Origin: Exiguobacterium acetylicum
Lineage (GTDB): Bacteria; Bacillota; Bacilli; Exiguobacteriales; Exiguobacteriaceae
Direction: 5' to 3'
Length of the DNA: 49,168 nt
Assembly: GCF_019890935.1 (NCBI RefSeq)
Contig: NZ_CP082335.1
Span: 1 to 49,168, forward strand
The notes below the pieces were generated by a model that was not told the origin of the DNA, searched no databases, and saw only the letters and a list, made by a program, of their open reading frames with translations. Position numbers and translations under genes: made by a program. Shown one piece after another: positions 8,340 to 16,116 of the stretch; position 1 is the stretch's first letter, and each line of letters begins with the position of its first letter.

Positions 8340-8564
8340 TGTATATAAAGCAATAAAATATATAAATTTTAAATATTTTGAAAAATAAGAAAGTTTTAGT
8401 TTAAATTTGTTCTTCTAAATTGAATTAACCATGCCTACAATTTTTAAATTATAGAACGTTATAACAGCTTAAAAATGTATATTTAGAAAGTTTAAAGTAT
8501 AGATTATCGACTAATCATTTGTCAGATAAGATAATCTATCAATTTAAAATTTATTCTACTGAAT
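8340..8564. other. AT-rich intergenic stretch
   Basis: About 225 AT-rich bases between the peptide promoter and the Fic terminator. The only structure I see is a dyad ATAGATTATC / GATAATCTAT near 8500-8540. No coding potential is apparent. Confidence 0.5.
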
Positions 8565-8614
8565 AAAAAAAGAGAAAGATTTCAGAAAAAAGTCTGATAA
8601 TCTTTCTCTTTTTT
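8565..8614 (-). terminator. Terminator of the Fic operon
   Basis: AAAAAAGAGAAAGAT pairs with ATCTTTCTCTTTTTT across a ~19-base loop. It starts just past the Fic stop codon and has T runs on both strands. Confidence 0.85.
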
Positions 8615-8616
8615 GT

Positions 8617-9285
8617 TCATCTTTCTAAATCAAAATCATTATTTCTTCTTAATTCTTTGACATTTTCTTTTATTGATTCTGATTTGTCAGTTATTCCATC
8701 CAAGTTTCGATTAATCGTTACCTCTTCGAAGATCTCTTTCAATGGTTTTCCAGTTCCATTTACTGACTCAATGGTTGCTTCAAGTAACTTTTTCGGATCC
8801 GCTTTCTCTAAATCAAGGTAGTATCCAAGTTTAGCTGCAGTTCTCTGAATGAATATTTTTTGCGTACGTCCGTTTCCTTCTCGGAACGGGTGAATCATAT
8901 TCAACTCACCATAGTAATATGCTAGTTTTTCACTTACGTTATTAGATGTAATCGATTTCGCTGTAATTTCTCTGTTTAGCTTCGTGAATAAATCATCTAA
9001 AGCAGCTGGTACATAGAGCGCATTAGCAAACATCGTATTTCCTTTTACGATATTAACTGTTCTGTATTCTCCAGCCCACTCATATACATCTTCAAACAAC
9101 GCTTTATGAATCTTCTTTAATAGAGCTGCGTCTAGTTTTAGATTAGGAGTAGCCAATAATTCGTTGTGTATTTTAACCCATCCACGAGCGGTGTACCGTT
9201 TTTCTAGAATATCCAACTTTTTTGGATTGGTTTCTCCGAATTTATTTTTCAACACGCCATTTTCAGAATAAGGATCTATACTCAA
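8617..9285 (-). CDS. Fic-domain toxin (VbhT/class I-like)
   Basis: 222 residues. The Fic core is at about residues 45-180 with the active loop HPFREGNGRTQK (His132, Arg140). The consensus HxFx(D/E)GNGRxxR ends in Arg, where this protein has Lys; that could affect phosphate binding. Fic enzymes usually AMPylate target proteins. The start is TTG five bases after AGGAGGGG. The gene lies 14 bases downstream of a small gene with the class I antitoxin motif, so this is a toxin-antitoxin pair; in Bartonella the plasmid VbhTA pair is linked to a conjugation system, as here. The toxin is stand-alone, without the BID domain of VbhT. Confidence 0.9.
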   Translation of the reverse strand: MSIDPYSENGVLKNKFGETNPKKLDILEKRYTARGWVKIHNELLATPNLKLDAALLKKIHKALFEDVYEWAGEYRTVNIVKGNTMFANALYVPAALDDLFTKLNREITAKSITSNNVSEKLAYYYGELNMIHPFREGNGRTQKIFIQRTAAKLGYYLDLEKADPKKLLEATIESVNGTGKPLKEIFEEVTINRNLDGITDKSESIKENVKELRRNNDFDLER

Positions 9286-9299
9286 TTGTTCCCCTCCTC

Positions 9300-9491
9300 T
9301 TACGAATCCAACTCTTTTAATTTTTTATCATAGTAAGCATCAATTTCTTCAGTTGGATCAATACCTAGAGCCAACATCTCTTTAATTTTTTCTGCTAGAT
9401 CTTCTTCAATAGGTAGACCTTCAGCAGCAGAAGAAGCTAAAAAGCTTGGGAATAGTCTGAGCATTTCATCAGCATTTTGGAGTTTTTTCAT
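9300..9491 (-). CDS. VbhA-like antitoxin of the Fic pair
   Basis: 63 residues, mostly helical. It contains S20-S-A-A-E24-G25, matching the inhibitory motif [S/T]xxxE[G/N] of class I Fic antitoxins, whose Glu blocks ATP binding in the Fic pocket. The start at 9491 is six bases from GGGGGAG; the ATG at 9497 would touch the ribosome site. It is encoded directly before the toxin, as expected. Confidence 0.85.
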   Translation of the reverse strand: MKKLQNADEMLRLFPSFLASSAAEGLPIEEDLAEKIKEMLALGIDPTEEIDAYYDKKLKELDS

Positions 9492-9518
9492 GTACATCTC
9501 CCCCTCTTTTATAGTTTA

Positions 9519-9527
9519 ATTATATCA
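9519..9527 (-). promoter_or_regulatory. Extended -10 promoter of the Fic toxin-antitoxin operon
   Basis: On the minus strand TGATATAAT (extended -10 form TGnTATAAT) lies about 28 bases upstream of the antitoxin start. No strong -35 box is needed for this class, and none is clear. Confidence 0.6.
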
Positions 9528-9557
9528 TAAATAAAACAAACAAGCGAGTTATCTTGG

Positions 9558-10067
9558 TCAATCAGATATTATTTTTGTCACGATTAATCCCTTTTTATTG
9601 AACCTCACACTCACTTCATACACTTTCTCTTTAGCTGTGGTGAACTCAAATAAAGCTTCGGTCACATCCTCACCCTCATTGACTTTCTTTATTCTATACT
9701 CCTTTACAAAACCATAAGGTTTCACCTTTTTTGTAATGAGAAGATCCATCTCTTCTGGACTTTCTCCATTTGGACCTTCAATGGTTTCGGGTGCTCCCTT
9801 GATCCCAAAAGCTTCAGGCGAATAGTAGCTAAACAAAGAATAGCCATCTACAACCGACTTACCAAACTCTTTTGCTCTACTCTCTACACTCACTTCCGGT
9901 GGTTCTTGTAAAATTGTCGTAAGAGGTTGCTGGTCTTTTTTAACCGAAGTCTCAACCAGTGACTTTTCATGTCGTGATTCACCTATTTTTACTGCAACCG
10001 TGATAATCAAAGTTGTCGTAATGATGAACGTACCAATCAGAATGAGAATAAATCGTTTGTAGCCCAT
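9558..10067 (-). CDS. Conjugation-region membrane-anchored protein
   Basis: 169 residues. It has one N-terminal membrane segment (residues 6-27, FILILIGTFIITTTLIITVAV), a polar linker, and a folded C-terminal domain (about residues 60-169) rich in alternating charged and hydrophobic residues. Its start shares one base with the stop of the upstream wall-hydrolase gene (TAATG), so the two are coupled. It is the last gene of the long transfer operon. The topology (short anchor plus external domain) would suit a VirB8/TcpC-like channel component, but the domain is small and I do not recognise it. Confidence 0.6.
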   Translation of the reverse strand: MGYKRFILILIGTFIITTTLIITVAVKIGESRHEKSLVETSVKKDQQPLTTILQEPPEVSVESRAKEFGKSVVDGYSLFSYYSPEAFGIKGAPETIEGPNGESPEEMDLLITKKVKPYGFVKEYRIKKVNEGEDVTEALFEFTTAKEKVYEVSVRFNKKGLIVTKIISD

Positions 10068-11695
10068 TAAAACAGCCCCTTTACCACAAGCTCGGGATTG
10101 ATTGCATTTTTCTTATCGACAGTCCAAGCTGGAGAATGTACCTCAAAGTGTAGGTGTGGGAATGTGGACCACGGAGCACCTGGAGTGTTCCCCACCATCC
10201 CAATTTTTTGGCCCTGTTTGACGTTCATGCCTGTTTTGACCAATGGTGTATAGGCAAGGTGTGCATACACTGATTCAGAGTCTTTCCCTTTTACTTTATG
10301 TTTGATATAGACCACGTATCCATAAGAAGAGGAGTATTCCGCTCTAGTAACTTTACCTGCAGCAATCGAGTAGATTCCGATTTTCCCTTCGTCTGCCCAA
10401 GAATGCACGTTCAAGTCAACTCCTGCATGCCACGCTGGAGATCTAAACTGGTGCCATGTTCCTTTGGTGTACGTATCCTTTGGCATCGGTGAGATGAAAT
10501 CGCCTTCTCCCGCAATAAAATCGCCACCCATCGAATCACATGATGCCTTACCTGGGTTGTTGTAATACTTCAACACCATCATGGCATGTTGCGGAGTACC
10601 ATGTACGCCATCATCACAACCTAACTGAGAGGGATGCGAGGAACACCAGTACTTAGAGAATTCTTGAGCTTTTTCAAGCGTATAGGCATTTCCATGTGAC
10701 TTGATCCAAGGTAAAAATGCACCACCAAAGTTATAGGTTTGAACAGCAATCATCATGTCGCCACCAGCTTTTTGTATCGACGCTTTCCACTCTTGAACAC
10801 CTGCTTGAATCGAATATTCAGCATCCTGGATCCCGTTAGGTCCTTTAGGATATCTCGTGTTATATGGCCCTTCTGATGCCTTCATTGGATCCGTACCCAT
10901 ACCTGAGCTCTCTTGCTGCATCATAGCCATCAGCCATCCTACATACTGTTCTACCCCGTACTTCTTGGCATACTTCTCAATGAGCGATTTATAGCCTTTC
11001 ACGTTATCTGTCACATCTTTAGCATTGCCATTAGGGGCAACATCTCCAATGCAAAGACCAATCCCACCTGATATAGATTGAAGGTCCGGGTACATCTCTA
11101 TTAACATCCCACTATCCAGAATACGTTCGACGTCTCGTTTCATCACTTTCGTGAATTTCGCAAGTTCCATCGCTTCATCGATTCCATGTGTAGACATTGA
11201 AATTCTATAAGTTGATCTTGCACCAATTTCTCTAAGCGATTCTGCTATATTTTTAGTACTACCCCCACTATCCTTTATAAAAGATAGTATTTGATCCTTC
11301 CCTTTGTAGCTGTCCTTCGATATTACTTTTTCTACAGTACCTTCACCTTTAGTGCACTCGCCTTTTTTATTTTTCTTTTCACACTTAACATTCTCCACCT
11401 CCAGCTTTTCTACACTCAATTCTATGAAATAAAGCGCTGCTTCTTCTGGATTACCTTTCTCTAAATCGTTGTCATACCGCACCATATCGAATGCAATGAG
11501 TTCTTGCCAATCGATTCCAAACTCACTCGCCACATTGGCGTATTCTTTTACCTTGTCTTCTTCTCCTCCAGGCATGAAGCCCGTAAAGACAAGAAAAGGC
11601 ACAGTAAGAATAATCGCTAAGATTATACCTACTGCGCCCGCTAGCTCCTTCCAATGTTTCATTGCAAAAGAAGCCAGTTTGATTTTTAGCATCAT
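10067..11695 (-). CDS. VirB1-like cell-wall hydrolase (lysozyme-like plus M23 peptidase)
   Basis: 542 residues with an N-terminal membrane segment (about 14-38). A lysozyme/transglycosylase-like domain follows at about residues 230-350 (MAMMQQESSGMGTDPMKASE, with the catalytic-type Glu in QQES). A C-terminal M23 metallopeptidase (about 410-535) has zinc motifs HAGVDLN and HLHFEVH. Gram-positive conjugation systems carry such two-domain hydrolases (compare CwlT and TcpG) to open peptidoglycan for the secretion channel. Residues 40-230 are an unassigned extracellular region. It closes the transfer operon after the pilus genes, tying those genes to the T4SS. Confidence 0.9.
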   Translation of the reverse strand: MMLKIKLASFAMKHWKELAGAVGIILAIILTVPFLVFTGFMPGGEEDKVKEYANVASEFGIDWQELIAFDMVRYDNDLEKGNPEEAALYFIELSVEKLEVENVKCEKKNKKGECTKGEGTVEKVISKDSYKGKDQILSFIKDSGGSTKNIAESLREIGARSTYRISMSTHGIDEAMELAKFTKVMKRDVERILDSGMLIEMYPDLQSISGGIGLCIGDVAPNGNAKDVTDNVKGYKSLIEKYAKKYGVEQYVGWLMAMMQQESSGMGTDPMKASEGPYNTRYPKGPNGIQDAEYSIQAGVQEWKASIQKAGGDMMIAVQTYNFGGAFLPWIKSHGNAYTLEKAQEFSKYWCSSHPSQLGCDDGVHGTPQHAMMVLKYYNNPGKASCDSMGGDFIAGEGDFISPMPKDTYTKGTWHQFRSPAWHAGVDLNVHSWADEGKIGIYSIAAGKVTRAEYSSSYGYVVYIKHKVKGKDSESVYAHLAYTPLVKTGMNVKQGQKIGMVGNTPGAPWSTFPHLHFEVHSPAWTVDKKNAINPELVVKGLF

Positions 11696-11749
11696 GAAAG
11701 TCCTCTCCTCAGCTAATTCGTTTTAAGCTGCAGGATCAGAAGTGCATTT

Positions 11750-12142
11750 TTACTGGTCAGTATCCGAATCACTTTCCACATAGAATGTCCATTCATTCAA
11801 CTGGAAGAATTCTTTCTCTCGATCAGTAAAGTGAGTGGAAAAGTATATCCATGCAAATAACTCAATTAGCTCTGCTTGCTTCAAGCCAAAATGTTTTGCA
11901 TACACTTTCATTTCATCAAAGACGCCTTCATTAAAATCATGCCCCATTCGTTCTTTACGTACTCCAGTTGTAGGCGGTGCAATAATTTTATGATTTCTTT
12001 CCTTGATTTCTTTAACCACTCCAAGACCTTTATCAAAAATTTCATTCCATCCCATTTCCTGCTCTTTTAACTTACTTAAGCCTCTCAGGTAGTGGATGGG
12101 TAGGATCACTTCATTGCGTACCGCAAATGTTTTAAATGGCAT
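11750..12142 (-). CDS. Unknown protein in the transfer operon
   Basis: 130 residues, soluble, with an acidic C-terminal tail (VESDSDTDQ). The middle has a possible helical pair (FDEMKVYAKHFGLKQAELIELFAWIYF). The start at 12142 has a weak ribosome site, AGGG seven bases upstream. It lies between the two-membrane-segment protein and the wall hydrolase, on the operon strand, with a ~130-base gap on its 5' side. No domain recognised; an accessory or regulatory transfer role is possible from position only. Confidence 0.55.
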   Translation of the reverse strand: MPFKTFAVRNEVILPIHYLRGLSKLKEQEMGWNEIFDKGLGVVKEIKERNHKIIAPPTTGVRKERMGHDFNEGVFDEMKVYAKHFGLKQAELIELFAWIYFSTHFTDREKEFFQLNEWTFYVESDSDTDQ

Positions 12143-12275
12143 ATAGCATCCCTGTTCTTTCTAAATATTTTCTTCGTGTACAGGTTATGAAGAAGAAGAT
12201 TTCCTTACTTCATAATGTCACAAAGTGATATAAAGATGCAATACGAACCAATAATTGGTATTTGGAAATGCGTCT

Positions 12276-12986
12276 TTATTCGGCTCTAGAAGTCAGAACA
12301 TACTTATTCCATTCGCTATCATTTGGGATAGAGCCTTTAATCGCCTGTTTCCCATTTGTTCTATAGACTCCATCTTTCCAGGCACGCCACGTGAACCCTA
12401 CTGGTTTTTGATTATTGCCTTTCATCACTTCTAATTCTAATCCTGCATCTCGGGCTATTCTATTCCAAATTTTATACATCCTCACATGTGTATATGTGTG
12501 TATGACTAAGGGCGAATCCTTTAACTCTTCTGTTCTTACAAACGACTTGAGTCGTTTGAAATCGTCACTAAGAGTCAGATGCCAAATTCTTGTTATTTCA
12601 TCAGATGATAATCCGCTTAAGATCATATTTTTCATTTCTTTCTTTTTATACAGATTGTGGTGCATTTCTAGACTACCGTCGCTCAATCTATAAAAACTTA
12701 ATTTACTTATTCCTAGTTCTTTAGTGAGCTTCTTTCCTTCCTTATCTGGATCTCTCTTGCTAACAATCCACTTCAATTTTATTGTGTGATACATAAAAGA
12801 GAAGAACAGTACTAATCCTATGAGTAGGAAAATAATAAGGAAAGTAATAATGGTTAAGTTAAGATTTAAATTTGCTAAAAAAGTAAGTATTCCAAGTACA
12901 AATACAGCTATAAAAAACTTGTAAAGCGATTTAAAATACTTCCGTTCTTGTTCCCTGACGTGTTCTGTTGTATAAACTTTTTTCAT
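12276..12986 (-). CDS. Membrane protein with two N-terminal segments
   Basis: 236 residues. It has a charged N-terminus, two adjacent membrane segments (FFIAVFVLGILTFLANL and ITFLIIFLLIGLVLFFSFMY, about residues 20-68), then a ~165-residue cytoplasmic domain ending in basic and aromatic residues. The start at 12986 overlaps the prepilin peptidase stop by four bases (ATGA) and follows AGGAGG by nine bases. Coupling to the pilus genes suggests a pilus- or channel-associated inner-membrane factor. The family is unknown. Confidence 0.6.
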   Translation of the reverse strand: MKKVYTTEHVREQERKYFKSLYKFFIAVFVLGILTFLANLNLNLTIITFLIIFLLIGLVLFFSFMYHTIKLKWIVSKRDPDKEGKKLTKELGISKLSFYRLSDGSLEMHHNLYKKKEMKNMILSGLSSDEITRIWHLTLSDDFKRLKSFVRTEELKDSPLVIHTYTHVRMYKIWNRIARDAGLELEVMKGNNQKPVGFTWRAWKDGVYRTNGKQAIKGSIPNDSEWNKYVLTSRAE

Positions 12987-13579
12987 TGTAGATATCCTCC
13001 TGCTACTAGTGTTAAGATCGCTCCTAAACACATGTTAACAGCACCTGGCCAGTTTTCGAAAATAACCTCTTTTCCTATTGGTGCACCAGGAGTAAGGACT
13101 AAAATCAATTGTTCTCTCTGTTGTTTCAGAGCCTTAAGAAATCCCTTTTTCCTGACCCATGAAAGCCATCCGATGGACAGCTGCAGCACATACGTGACGA
13201 CACAAAACACTAGAGTCTGATGAATCAAGTTATCATTCGTAAACGATGTAATCCATACGCTCATCACTACAAACATTTTTGTATCACCTGGGCTAGAGGT
13301 TCTCATTTTCTCGATGATCAATCCAAAGATTAAAGAAATAAGCATGATGGGAAGAACAATTAACGTATTTGGATGAACATGATCAAAGTAGCAGAGTCCT
13401 ATAACAAGAAATACTACGTGCTGAATATTAGAGGTCTTACGAAATCTAATATCCGTATACAAGTTATAAATCGTATAGTAGCTAAAAATTAAACAAGCAC
13501 ACATGAGATAAGTACGTTCGATGGTTAATCCTTCAAGAAACAAATCTACAGACAAACGATCTATAGGAAATGGAATCAT
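12983..13579 (-). CDS. Prepilin peptidase (A24, TadV/CpaA-like)
   Basis: 198 residues with five to six membrane segments. The two catalytic aspartates of A24 aspartyl proteases are visible: D43 in YTDIRFRKTSN and D99 in SPGDTKMF (the GxGD position, here PGD). Like TadV/CpaA it lacks the N-terminal methylase domain of PilD. It would cleave the leader of the pilin at 14049-14300 and the minor pilin immediately upstream. Its start overlaps the minor-pilin gene by four bases. It is an integral part of the Tad set. Confidence 0.85.
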   Translation of the reverse strand: MIPFPIDRLSVDLFLEGLTIERTYLMCACLIFSYYTIYNLYTDIRFRKTSNIQHVVFLVIGLCYFDHVHPNTLIVLPIMLISLIFGLIIEKMRTSSPGDTKMFVVMSVWITSFTNDNLIHQTLVFCVVTYVLQLSIGWLSWVRKKGFLKALKQQREQLILVLTPGAPIGKEVIFENWPGAVNMCLGAILTLVAGGYLQ

Positions 13580-13971
13580 CGGAACAATACCTCACTGACT
13601 CCCATTTTCCTCGCATGCAAGGTGAAGTCCATATTCGAGATACCAATCAAGTTGAAAATTTCATATCGGTAAGTTCCTTCGATTTCAAAATAAAGTCCCT
13701 GGTTATGTTGAACTCGTCCTTTTGTATATGAAATCTTGTACCCTTCCAATCCGTCTTCCTTCATTCGTGTTTTGATTTGTCCTACGATTGAATGTGTAGT
13801 TCCTTCGTATTCATAGTCAAAACCACCTTGTCTTTCTGCCAGTTCAACCGCATCATTTGCTAGATTTTGAACTTTTGTTTTTTCATTACTCATAATGATC
13901 CCTTCAGGTATCAACAAACTTAAAAGAATGAACATGGTGATCATAATCGCTGTTGTTGCCGTATTCTGCAA
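13576..13971 (-). CDS. TadE-like minor pilin / pseudopilin
   Basis: About 131 residues. A polar N-terminus leads straight into a hydrophobic stretch (ATTAIMITMFILLSLLIPEGII), followed by a soluble domain of ~100 residues, as in TadE/TadF pseudopilins. The probable start is TTG at 13971, six bases after GGGGAGG; the ATG at 13977 would touch the ribosome site. Position between the pilin and the prepilin peptidase supports a minor-pilin role. Strict TadE motifs are not obvious. Confidence 0.65.
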   Translation of the reverse strand: MQNTATTAIMITMFILLSLLIPEGIIMSNEKTKVQNLANDAVELAERQGGFDYEYEGTTHSIVGQIKTRMKEDGLEGYKISYTKGRVQHNQGLYFEIEGTYRYEIFNLIGISNMDFTLHARKMGVSEVLFR

Positions 13972-13997
13972 ATGCATCCTCCCCTAACTTAAATAAG

Positions 13998-14025
13998 CAA
14001 GAGAAGAAGTGCACTCCTTCTCTTG
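13998..14025 (-). terminator. Partial terminator/attenuator after the pilin gene
   Basis: CAAGAGAAG and CTTCTCTTG form a 9-bp stem around a self-complementary centre (AGTGCACT), with only a weak T stretch after it on the minus strand. Lying between the pilin and later genes, it could let the pilin be made in excess or stabilise its mRNA 3' end. Confidence 0.55.
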
Positions 14026-14048
14026 TCTTAACTGCTATTGATCATCAA

Positions 14049-14300
14049 TTATTTAGTCCAAGTACCTGGATCGAACTTATTCGATGTATCCTTCAGCTTG
14101 TTTCCATGGTTAGTGAAGGATGTTTGTAGAGCTGTATAGATCAGTCCCACTGCCATGACTGCTGCAAAGATTCCACCTACGATCCACATGCCTGTTTCTG
14201 ATGAGTTTTGCGAAACCTCAGAAGCTGTCCACTTTGGTGCAATTGTTTTAGCTAGTGCTAGCGTTAGCGTTAATACTGTCAAGATAATCATTAAGTTCAT
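14049..14300 (-). CDS. Short Flp-like major pilin candidate
   Basis: 83 residues. It has an N-terminal hydrophobic leader-like stretch (MNLMIILTVLTLTLALAKT), then a polar span, then a second hydrophobic helix (GMWIVGGIFAAVMAVGLIYTAL) and a polar tail ending DPGTWTK. The length suits a Flp/Tad pilin or a VirB2-type two-helix pilin. A canonical Flp cleavage motif (G/xxxxEY) is not seen, so the assignment rests on size and position between TadC and the minor pilin. The start at 14300 follows GGAG by eight bases. A hairpin downstream suggests differential expression. Confidence 0.6.
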   Translation of the reverse strand: MNLMIILTVLTLTLALAKTIAPKWTASEVSQNSSETGMWIVGGIFAAVMAVGLIYTALQTSFTNHGNKLKDTSNKFDPGTWTK

Positions 14301-14329
14301 TTGTCTTTCTCCATTCATTTAAGTTTGTA

Positions 14330-15163
14330 TTACATTGATAGCATTGATTGAGTAAATGTCACATAAAGAATAACTAGTGGATACAAAAGAATAAGCATTA
14401 CTACAGCAAAGTTCCATTTTGAGAAAGCCATCGGTTTAGTTGAAATTAGATATTTATAGTTCTCTTGAAGAAGCTTATCCATGACTTTTATTTGTTCATC
14501 TAAAATCATCTGGGCCCCTTTCTTATTCACTTCAGTAGCTTGTTTAATAGCGATTACAAAAGTATGTGCTTCAGCAATCTCAAGCTTCTGAGCAAACTCT
14601 TTCAATACTAAATCGTCACCTGGTCTAGTCTCTAAGTTCATAGCTAATTCTTCTACAAATGGTTTGAGATAAGGTCCTGCATACTCAACTGATTTTTTTA
14701 TTGCCTTTGTAGATGTATAGTTTTTCAAAAGATTTGCCACAATCTTTAGATAACCTGGGAGTTCAAGTCTTCTGTTTGTAATCGCCATTCTCATGTTTTG
14801 ACGTAATTGAAGATTCGGATAGAAATATAAGAATGGAGAAATACATGCCAAAACTTTAAACAAGAATGCACCAGTAAAAACGATGCATAGCAATGACATA
14901 GAGGTAGGTATTACCGCATAAAGAATTTTGATCTGTCTAAATTTTTTAACTGTGATGTTCATTCCCGCATATTTCAATTTGTCTTCTAGATCGTTCATCC
15001 GATGATTTAATGCTTGAGCTTTTTGATTCTTTAGGCTCCTGTATTGACTATCGCCCCCTTCCAATAAGATTTCGGTAGCTGTTATTCCATCACTAGGAGT
15101 GACGATGTAATAAATTGCTACGCTAACAAGTACGAACAATAGAATTGAAAGAAATATTAACAT
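14330..15163 (-). CDS. tadC: TadC-like pilus platform protein
   Basis: 277 residues with membrane segments at about 1-20, 85-120 (two) and the C-terminus (AVVMLILLYPLVILYVTF). The T2SF-type cytoplasmic domain between them includes RPGDDLVLKEFAQKLEIAEAH and a conserved KKGAQMILDEQ stretch. TadB and TadC form the inner-membrane platform on which the ATPase acts. GGTGAGGAA precedes the ATG. It lies directly downstream of the TadB-like gene. Confidence 0.75.
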   Translation of the reverse strand: MLIFLSILLFVLVSVAIYYIVTPSDGITATEILLEGGDSQYRSLKNQKAQALNHRMNDLEDKLKYAGMNITVKKFRQIKILYAVIPTSMSLLCIVFTGAFLFKVLACISPFLYFYPNLQLRQNMRMAITNRRLELPGYLKIVANLLKNYTSTKAIKKSVEYAGPYLKPFVEELAMNLETRPGDDLVLKEFAQKLEIAEAHTFVIAIKQATEVNKKGAQMILDEQIKVMDKLLQENYKYLISTKPMAFSKWNFAVVMLILLYPLVILYVTFTQSMLSM

Positions 15164-15177
15164 TTCCTCACCACCTT

Positions 15178-16095
15178 TTACTTTTCAGCCATTGGATTAA
15201 AGTTAGAAAGCTTCCTAACAATGAAGTATATTCCTAAGACAGCCAGAAAATTGAATGCAATTACTACTTTTCCTTCAATTGTTTCCGTTAAGGCATCAGC
15301 CATCTTAGGCATGAAGTTAAACAATAATGGTACTAATAAAACAAATGCAGCATTTTGGTAGTAAGCTCTTTTCTCTCTCACTAAATTAGTTTTTAGTTCC
15401 GCTGCTAGCGTCTTTTCTGATTCAATATCTTTTACTACGTCAGCCAAAATTTTATACGTATCTGATCCTCCGTCTCGGTCTGCAATGTCCAGCTGATCCA
15501 CGTAAAATTTCAACATTTTAAACGGATACTTCCCGATGAAATCTTCAAACGATTTTTGAATTCCGACTCCAGAAGAAATACTTACTATAATCTTCTCGAT
15601 ATCATCTTGAATCGTATAATGTTGAAGACTTTTAATTTCTTTGAGAGCTTTCACAGTTTGATGAGTAACGAGTAACGTAGATGTAAAAGCGTTCAAAAAA
15701 ACTAATAAACGATCTAACAGAATCACTCGATATTTTCTTCTTTTTTGATTCACCATAATTCTTGGTACTATCACTCCCACTATTCCTAAAGGAAGCATCA
15801 ATTCGTTCTTACCGAATGATAAATAGAAGAATAAAGAGATTGTAATTACTGACACCATCGAGATCATCAGCCATTTGGTAGGTGTTAAATCCCATTCATA
15901 ATGTTGAGCTTCTTCACGTAATTTCTTTGGGCTTAGATTAAATTTCGAGTATCTCTTCCTTGAATCAAAAACTTGCGTCTTATGCGATTTTTGATTTTCA
16001 ATCATCAACTCAGCGATACTACTGCTTGGCTGGAAGACCACTCGAATAAATAAGTAAATGACTACAAATAGCACTATTATAAGAAACCATTCCAC
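15178..16095 (-). CDS. tadB: TadB-like pilus platform protein
   Basis: 305 residues with membrane segments at the N-terminus (residues 3-21), about 78-115 (two) and the C-terminus. The T2SF-like domain has SISSGVGIQKSFEDF and ADRDGGSDTYKILADVVKDI. The start is GTG at 16095 with GAGGTGATAA upstream. It sits between the ATPase and TadC genes in the standard tadABC order. Confidence 0.75.
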   Translation of the reverse strand: MEWFLIIVLFVVIYLFIRVVFQPSSSIAELMIENQKSHKTQVFDSRKRYSKFNLSPKKLREEAQHYEWDLTPTKWLMISMVSVITISLFFYLSFGKNELMLPLGIVGVIVPRIMVNQKRRKYRVILLDRLLVFLNAFTSTLLVTHQTVKALKEIKSLQHYTIQDDIEKIIVSISSGVGIQKSFEDFIGKYPFKMLKFYVDQLDIADRDGGSDTYKILADVVKDIESEKTLAAELKTNLVREKRAYYQNAAFVLLVPLLFNFMPKMADALTETIEGKVVIAFNFLAVLGIYFIVRKLSNFNPMAEK

Positions 16096-16116
16096 TTATC
16101 ACCTCACTCCTTACTT

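Noticed and set aside
8168-8353. 61-residue frame overlapping the secreted peptide gene
   Set aside because: It uses a different frame of the signal-peptide region; the peptide gene itself has the AGGAGG site and normal composition.
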